Source: Erwinia billingiae Eb661 (GTDB taxonomy: Bacteria > Pseudomonadota > Gammaproteobacteria > Enterobacterales > Enterobacteriaceae). Taken from it: 64,000 nt of DNA. Made by a program: the position numbers and the translations under genes. The notes below the pieces were generated by a model, which was not told the origin of the DNA, made no database searches, and saw only the letters and a program-made list of their open reading frames with translations. The DNA lies in contig NC_014304.1 of the NCBI RefSeq assembly GCF_000196615.1, positions 1-64,000 of the forward strand, written 5' to 3'. How positions within the stretch are numbered: position 1 is the stretch's first letter; every line of letters starts with the position of its first letter. Positions 60,835 to 64,000 of the stretch are shown one piece after another.

Positions 60835-60857
60835 TTCTATCAACAACTCTTTTTGCG
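60835..60857 (-). promoter_or_regulatory. Conserved element before the PilL-TraD operon
   Basis: TTCTATCAACAACTCTTTTT then GCG; the eleven-base core AACTCTTTTTG at 60845-60855 is identical to those at 41291 and 50771, with TTC ten bases before it in each. The core starts 68 bp before the first ATG. Confidence 0.65.
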
Positions 60858-60861
60858 TTTT

Positions 60862-60895
60862 CAAAAAAAAACGCCGACCGGAGTCAGCGTTTTTT
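60862..60895 (-). terminator. Terminator after the DUF2442 gene
   Basis: On the minus strand AACGC(TGAC) pairs with (GTC)GGCGTT followed by nine T residues. It ends the toxin-antitoxin-like pair just before the pilL promoter region. Confidence 0.8.
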
Positions 60896-60906
60896 ATTCA
60901 GCACCT

Positions 60907-61155
60907 TCAGGCAACCTGATGTGGCGGATGCGTTATGTCACCGCGACCGTGTAACAGGCCATCGATGGAAACATCTTCGTCCAGTGCGTCCCAGTGGATC
61001 CCACGGGGAGACAGTTCATAGTCTTTCAGCTGTTCAGCAGACGCGTTGCAAAGTCGGGGGAACCACGCAAGTGGTACACCTATTATTCGCTCGTCTGATA
61101 GTTCGACCCACATAATGCGGTCATCGAACCGAACTTCCTTAGCTGAAATAATCAT
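60907..61155 (-). CDS. DUF2442 protein, candidate antitoxin
   Basis: An 82-residue acidic protein with the DUF2442 pattern (WVELSDERIIGVPLAWFPRL, then GIHWDALDEDVSIDGLL). It overlaps the DUF4160 gene by 17 bp. Paired DUF4160/DUF2442 genes recur as putative type II toxin-antitoxin sets. Confidence 0.85.
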   Translation of the reverse strand: MIISAKEVRFDDRIMWVELSDERIIGVPLAWFPRLCNASAEQLKDYELSPRGIHWDALDEDVSIDGLLHGRGDITHPPHQVA

Positions 61156-61381
61156 TCCAGGCCTCCAGGAGTAGGGTTTGGTTTAGCTTTATTAGTATCG
61201 CCAGCTCTTTTAACGTCCGCGAATCAAATCCATCGTTACGCGCCAGTTTAACAACCGGATCCAGCCAGAACTTTGCTTCTGTGCCGGCCTTCATCACATG
61301 AATGTGAGCAGGTTCGCGCGGATTGCCTTCGTTAGAGTAGAAAAAAAACCGAAAACCATTAAGCCGTAATATGACAGGCAT
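61139..61381 (-). CDS. DUF4160 protein, candidate toxin
   Basis: An 80-residue protein with the DUF4160 landmarks FRFFFYSNEGNPREPAHIHV, then KFWLDP. It precedes DUF2442 with an overlap. The pair lies between pilL and ssb as a maintenance cargo. Toxicity is not established. Confidence 0.85.
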   Translation of the reverse strand: MPVILRLNGFRFFFYSNEGNPREPAHIHVMKAGTEAKFWLDPVVKLARNDGFDSRTLKELAILIKLNQTLLLEAWNDYFS

Positions 61382-61443
61382 CGTCAGTAACCTTTAAGGG
61401 ATTATGGTGAAATTTACTGCAACGGTCAAAACGCAGAGGAAGG

Positions 61444-62043
61444 TCAGAGAGCGGCTATGGCGTGCTTCGCTATGCCATAACCGTGACCGAGGAACGGAAT
61501 GTCATCATCCCATTCACCTGCATGCTGCGACTGTGATGCAGCCTGTTGAGGTGCGGGCTGAGCGGCATTGTTGCGCTGCGGACCACGGTTATTTTTCCCT
61601 TTATTCCCGTTGCTATTTGCCTGCGGTGCAGGTGCTGACGGCTGCTGAGGCTGTCCCCCGTTACCGCTGTACTGTTGCTGACTGCTATTGTGTTGACGGC
61701 CACCTAACATCTGCAGGGTGCCACCGACGTTAACAACGACTTCAGTCGTGTATTTGTCCTGCCCGCTCTGATCCTGCCATTTTCGGGTACGCAACTGGCC
61801 CTCAATGTAAACCTGAGAACCTTTGCGGAGGTATTCGCCGGTAACTTCAGCAAGCTTTCCGAACAACACCACACGATGCCATTCGGTTACTTCACGGTTT
61901 TCACCGGTCTGTTTATCGCGCCATGACTCCGACGTTGCCAGTGTAATGTTAGCGACCGCTCCGCCGTTAGGCATGTAGCGGATTTCAGGATCCTGACCGA
62001 GATTGCCGACCAGAATCACTTTGTTTACGCCGCGTGAGGACAT
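61444..62043 (-). CDS. ssb: Single-stranded DNA-binding protein with extended tail
   Basis: A 199-residue SSB. The OB fold occupies about residues 1-110 ([19 protein letters not shown], then [15 protein letters not shown]), followed by a Gln/Asn/Pro-rich linker. The acidic DDDIPF tip is present near residues 179-184 but is followed by 15 extra residues ([15 protein letters not shown]) instead of ending there. It coats DNA during transfer or replication. Confidence 0.94.
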   Translation of the reverse strand: MSSRGVNKVILVGNLGQDPEIRYMPNGGAVANITLATSESWRDKQTGENREVTEWHRVVLFGKLAEVTGEYLRKGSQVYIEGQLRTRKWQDQSGQDKYTTEVVVNVGGTLQMLGGRQHNSSQQQYSGNGGQPQQPSAPAPQANSNGNKGKNNRGPQRNNAAQPAPQQAASQSQHAGEWDDDIPFLGHGYGIAKHAIAAL

Positions 62044-62101
62044 AAGAGCGTTCCTTGTGAGAGAAAGCCCGCTCAGAAGAGAGCAGGCTTTGGTTGGACG
62101 A

Positions 62102-62584
62102 TCAGAATGAGTTTTCTGCGTAAGATTGCTGCTGTGAAGCGGCGTTCGGTGCCTGTTGCGGTTCAGCGCGTTCAGTCTTGAAGACCATATCCTGGCCTAT
62201 CTTTACCCAGTCCACCTTAATCAGACGGGCTTTCAGGCTGACGCGACTTTCACCGGCATGCTCACCATTTTTCAGCTGAAAAATGTCCGTTGACGGGTTG
62301 CTGAGAACGAAGCCGATCAGCACTTTCTTATCTTCATCAACCGCTTTCTGGCAGCGGTTGATGAGGCTGCTGGCTTCTTTACCGGCAACGGTGACGTCGA
62401 AACGCACATAAGAGGGGCTGTCGCTCGGACCTGACAGTGCGTTGATCACGCAGCTGATGAAGGTGCCGGACTGAGCATTGACCTGGCGAACATTACTAAG
62501 ATAGCCCAGACCGTTGATGGTCAGGTTGAAGTAGTCTTTAGATTTGCCGTTGTTGTTGGCATTAGAGGTGTTATTTGCAGACAT
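62102..62584 (-). CDS. DUF3577 / STY4534-family ICE protein
   Basis: A 160-residue protein starting at ATG 62584 with GGAGAAA upstream. The core [19 protein letters not shown] and [16 protein letters not shown] match DUF3577 proteins found with ssb and topB in SPI-7/PFGI-1 elements and annotated as ICE replication proteins. The N- and C-termini are Asn/Gln-rich. It probably works with ssb and topB in element replication. Confidence 0.88.
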   Translation of the reverse strand: MSANNTSNANNNGKSKDYFNLTINGLGYLSNVRQVNAQSGTFISCVINALSGPSDSPSYVRFDVTVAGKEASSLINRCQKAVDEDKKVLIGFVLSNPSTDIFQLKNGEHAGESRVSLKARLIKVDWVKIGQDMVFKTERAEPQQAPNAASQQQSYAENSF

Positions 62585-62928
62585 GGTAGTTTCTCCGTGA
62601 GGGTCAAATTTGGTTCGACGGAGAAAACTTCTGCCCTGACGGGAGAAGTATTCCCGTCGGGGGGTCAGAATCAGCTGGATTCTGACTGTCTTGATAGTTA
62701 AATGTACCTTCATCGCCAGGCAGTAGGAGCCGTAATTGACGATATCTGCTTCCAAAGGTGAGCAGATTTACCACACTGATGTGTTCTCCCTTGCAGGCTA
62801 CAGGAGTGTTATGTTCAGCCACCCGAAGGCGATTCTCTCAGGCCAGTGAATCATTGGTGGTCGTCAGAGACGACGGACAAGCACGTTTATTTTTAAGCCA
62901 AATATTGCAGCTGTCAACCTTTCTGACT
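62585..62928. other. Gap between topB and DUF3577 genes with leader hairpin
   Basis: A stem of about ten pairs (CCC-GACGGGA with TCCCGTC-GGG, 62634-62661) lies in the untranslated leader of the DUF3577 gene. No further gene is visible. Confidence 0.45.
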
Positions 62929-62943
62929 TCAACCTTTCTGACT
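62914..62943. repeat. 15-bp tandem duplication at the topB stop codon
   Basis: TCAACCTTTCTGACT occurs twice in tandem, so the last codons and stop of topB are duplicated just beyond the gene end. Likely a slippage event; no consequence for the protein. Confidence 0.8.
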
Positions 62944-64000
62944 TTGCAGCTGAATGGTCGCCGGTACCGACGCGGAGCCTCTCTTCGCTTTGCCACCCCC
63001 CCGGGATTTCCCCGCCGCCTGACGTCGGGTTTTACGGTTCGTCTCACCAACGATCCCCTTACAGTCCGGAAACTTCATGCAGCCCCAGAACTTATCCTCT
63101 TTATTCTTGCGCTGTTGAGTCGGTCCGCCGCACTTAGGACAGGAAGGTCCGACCGGTACCGTAATTTTAAAGGCAGCGACACGCCCTTTTTCAATAAGAT
63201 GCCGGGTCCACTGTGTTTGCTTTTGCATAAAATCACTGAGCCCGCTTTTGCCTTGGGCAATATCATCCAGCGCCTGCTCCCAAAGGGCTGTCATGCCCGG
63301 GCTGGTCAGCGTTTCAGGCAATGCCGCGATAAGTTCCCGCGCCATCTGAGTGGCCTGGATAAATTTGCCCTTTTTCTCCAAGAAACCCCGTTTAAACAGC
63401 GTTTCCAGTACGCCGCTGCGCGTCGCTTCCGTTCCCAGTCCTGCGTTATCGCGCAGCACCTTCTTGAGCTGAGGATCCGTGACCAGGCTGGCCGCGTTTT
63501 TCATGGCGGCAATAAGCGTTCCTTCCGTATGATGCGGCGGCGCTTTGGTCATATTATCTTTGACGTCGGCACCGGTGACGCTGCAGACGCTCCCCTGCTC
63601 CAGCGCAGGCAGCTGGGCGGCGGACTCCTTATCTTCTTCCCCCTCTTCGGACAATTGGCCGCTGAAGAGTGATTTCCACCCGGCATGAATCATCACGCGC
63701 CCGCGCGTGCGGAAAAGCTGATTCCCAATGTTGAAGGTGGCATCCGTCACATCAGATTCCTGCAGCGGCATAAACTGGGCCAGATAGTGCAGCCGGATAA
63801 GAGAGTAGACTTTGAGCTCTTTCGCGTTCAGCTTTGCTATTTCGAATGGCTGTCGAGTCGGGATAATCGCGTGGTGCGCGGTAATTTTCTTGTCGTTCCA
63901 GACGCGCGAGGTAAATGCGGTATCAAGACGGGCAAGCTCGGGGGTGATAGACGGATCGGAGTGCTGTATGGCTTGGAGCACGTCCCTGACCTCTTCGCGC
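62929..64000 (-). CDS. topB: DNA topoisomerase III, C-terminal part (gene runs off right edge)
   Basis: At least 357 residues of the C-terminal part; the frame is open through base 64000, so the active-site tyrosine domain is outside. Visible are ARLDTAFTSRVWNDKKITAHHAIIPT of the type IA core, GLGTEATRSGVLETL, and a C-terminal zinc ribbon CPKCGG...CMKFPDC. It is the TopB found at the start of GI-type conjugation modules. It decatenates DNA during replication or transfer. Confidence 0.93.
   Translation of the reverse strand, partial: REEVRDVLQAIQHSDPSITPELARLDTAFTSRVWNDKKITAHHAIIPTRQPFEIAKLNAKELKVYSLIRLHYLAQFMPLQESDVTDATFNIGNQLFRTRGRVMIHAGWKSLFSGQLSEEGEEDKESAAQLPALEQGSVCSVTGADVKDNMTKAPPHHTEGTLIAAMKNAASLVTDPQLKKVLRDNAGLGTEATRSGVLETLFKRGFLEKKGKFIQATQMARELIAALPETLTSPGMTALWEQALDDIAQGKSGLSDFMQKQTQWTRHLIEKGRVAAFKITVPVGPSCPKCGGPTQQRKNKEDKFWGCMKFPDCKGIVGETNRKTRRQAAGKSRGGGKAKRGSASVPATIQLQSQKG

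Noticed and set aside
62758-63672. Plus-strand frame opposite topB
   Set aside because: Arg-rich shadow of a gene with a clear zinc ribbon and type IA core.
1-64000. CRISPR arrays, tRNA or rRNA genes, oriT and a replication initiator
   Set aside because: No repeat-spacer pattern or RNA gene fold was seen. The GTAATAC arrays are too short-period for CRISPR or typical iterons. No rep gene or relaxase gene lies in the window, so no origin was annotated.

Overview
The window is part of a large mobile plasmid, or plasmid-like conjugative element, of an enterobacterium. Gene content and base composition fit Erwiniaceae or Enterobacteriaceae such as Pantoea, Enterobacter or relatives; the species cannot be fixed from this sequence. 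Plasmid character comes from a ParA/ribbon-helix-helix partition pair, a ResD-like tyrosine recombinase, a serine resolvase with a res-like site and a full GI-type (PFGI-1/SPI-7/ICEclc-like) type IV secretion system. No replication initiator gene or oriT was recognised here. Protein names come from family recognition by eye, with no database search.

Layout. 1-4240: maintenance region with a partial DUF4145-like gene, resD-like recombinase, a small unknown protein, a membrane protein and parA-RHH. It is studded with arrays of a 7-bp motif (GTAATAC type) at 11-bp spacing. 4290-8450: accessory genes (GNAT, a possible Cys-His-Asp enzyme, a HEPN-like protein, a PIN-domain protein and a divergent RHH/HTH regulator). 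8498-11150: a GT8 glycosyltransferase and an O-antigen ligase-like protein. 11138-12170: a small gene divergent from a SRAP (YedK-like) DNA-crosslink protein. 12170-13480: gene-poor. 13481-14800: an IS110-family element. 15051-17545: arsRBC and a truncated arsH. 17551-23208: a segment bounded by 84-bp inverted repeats and carrying an AraC regulator, an aldo/keto reductase and a chemoreceptor. 23465-30810: a redox/electrophile-type island (TetR, two SDRs, an old yellow enzyme, two YhaK-like pirins, a YcaC-like hydrolase, LysR). 31034-35070: an Lrp-controlled ornithine cyclodeaminase, CtlX-type citrulline hydrolase and permease set. 35281-36040: resolvase and res.

From 36076 to the right edge lies the conjugation module, almost all on the minus strand, so transcription runs right to left: topB (partial), a DUF3577/STY4534-type protein, ssb, a DUF4160/DUF2442 pair, pilL to the traD block, the pilin/TraK/TraB/TraC block, and the TraU/TraG block. 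The module is split into three operons. Each begins about 65-68 bp downstream of a conserved element (AACTCTTTTTG on the plus strand), and each ends near a hairpin. Cargo sits in the gaps between operons: an SMC/Rad50-like ATPase with a HEPN-like tail plus a truncated second yedK, and a low-GC PD-(D/E)xK-like orphan.

The strongest candidates for new biology are the shared GTAATAC arrays, the triple conjugation-operon element, the SMC-HEPN-like cargo protein, the PIN/HEPN-like pair and the IS110 left-end structure with a partial copy 8 kb away.
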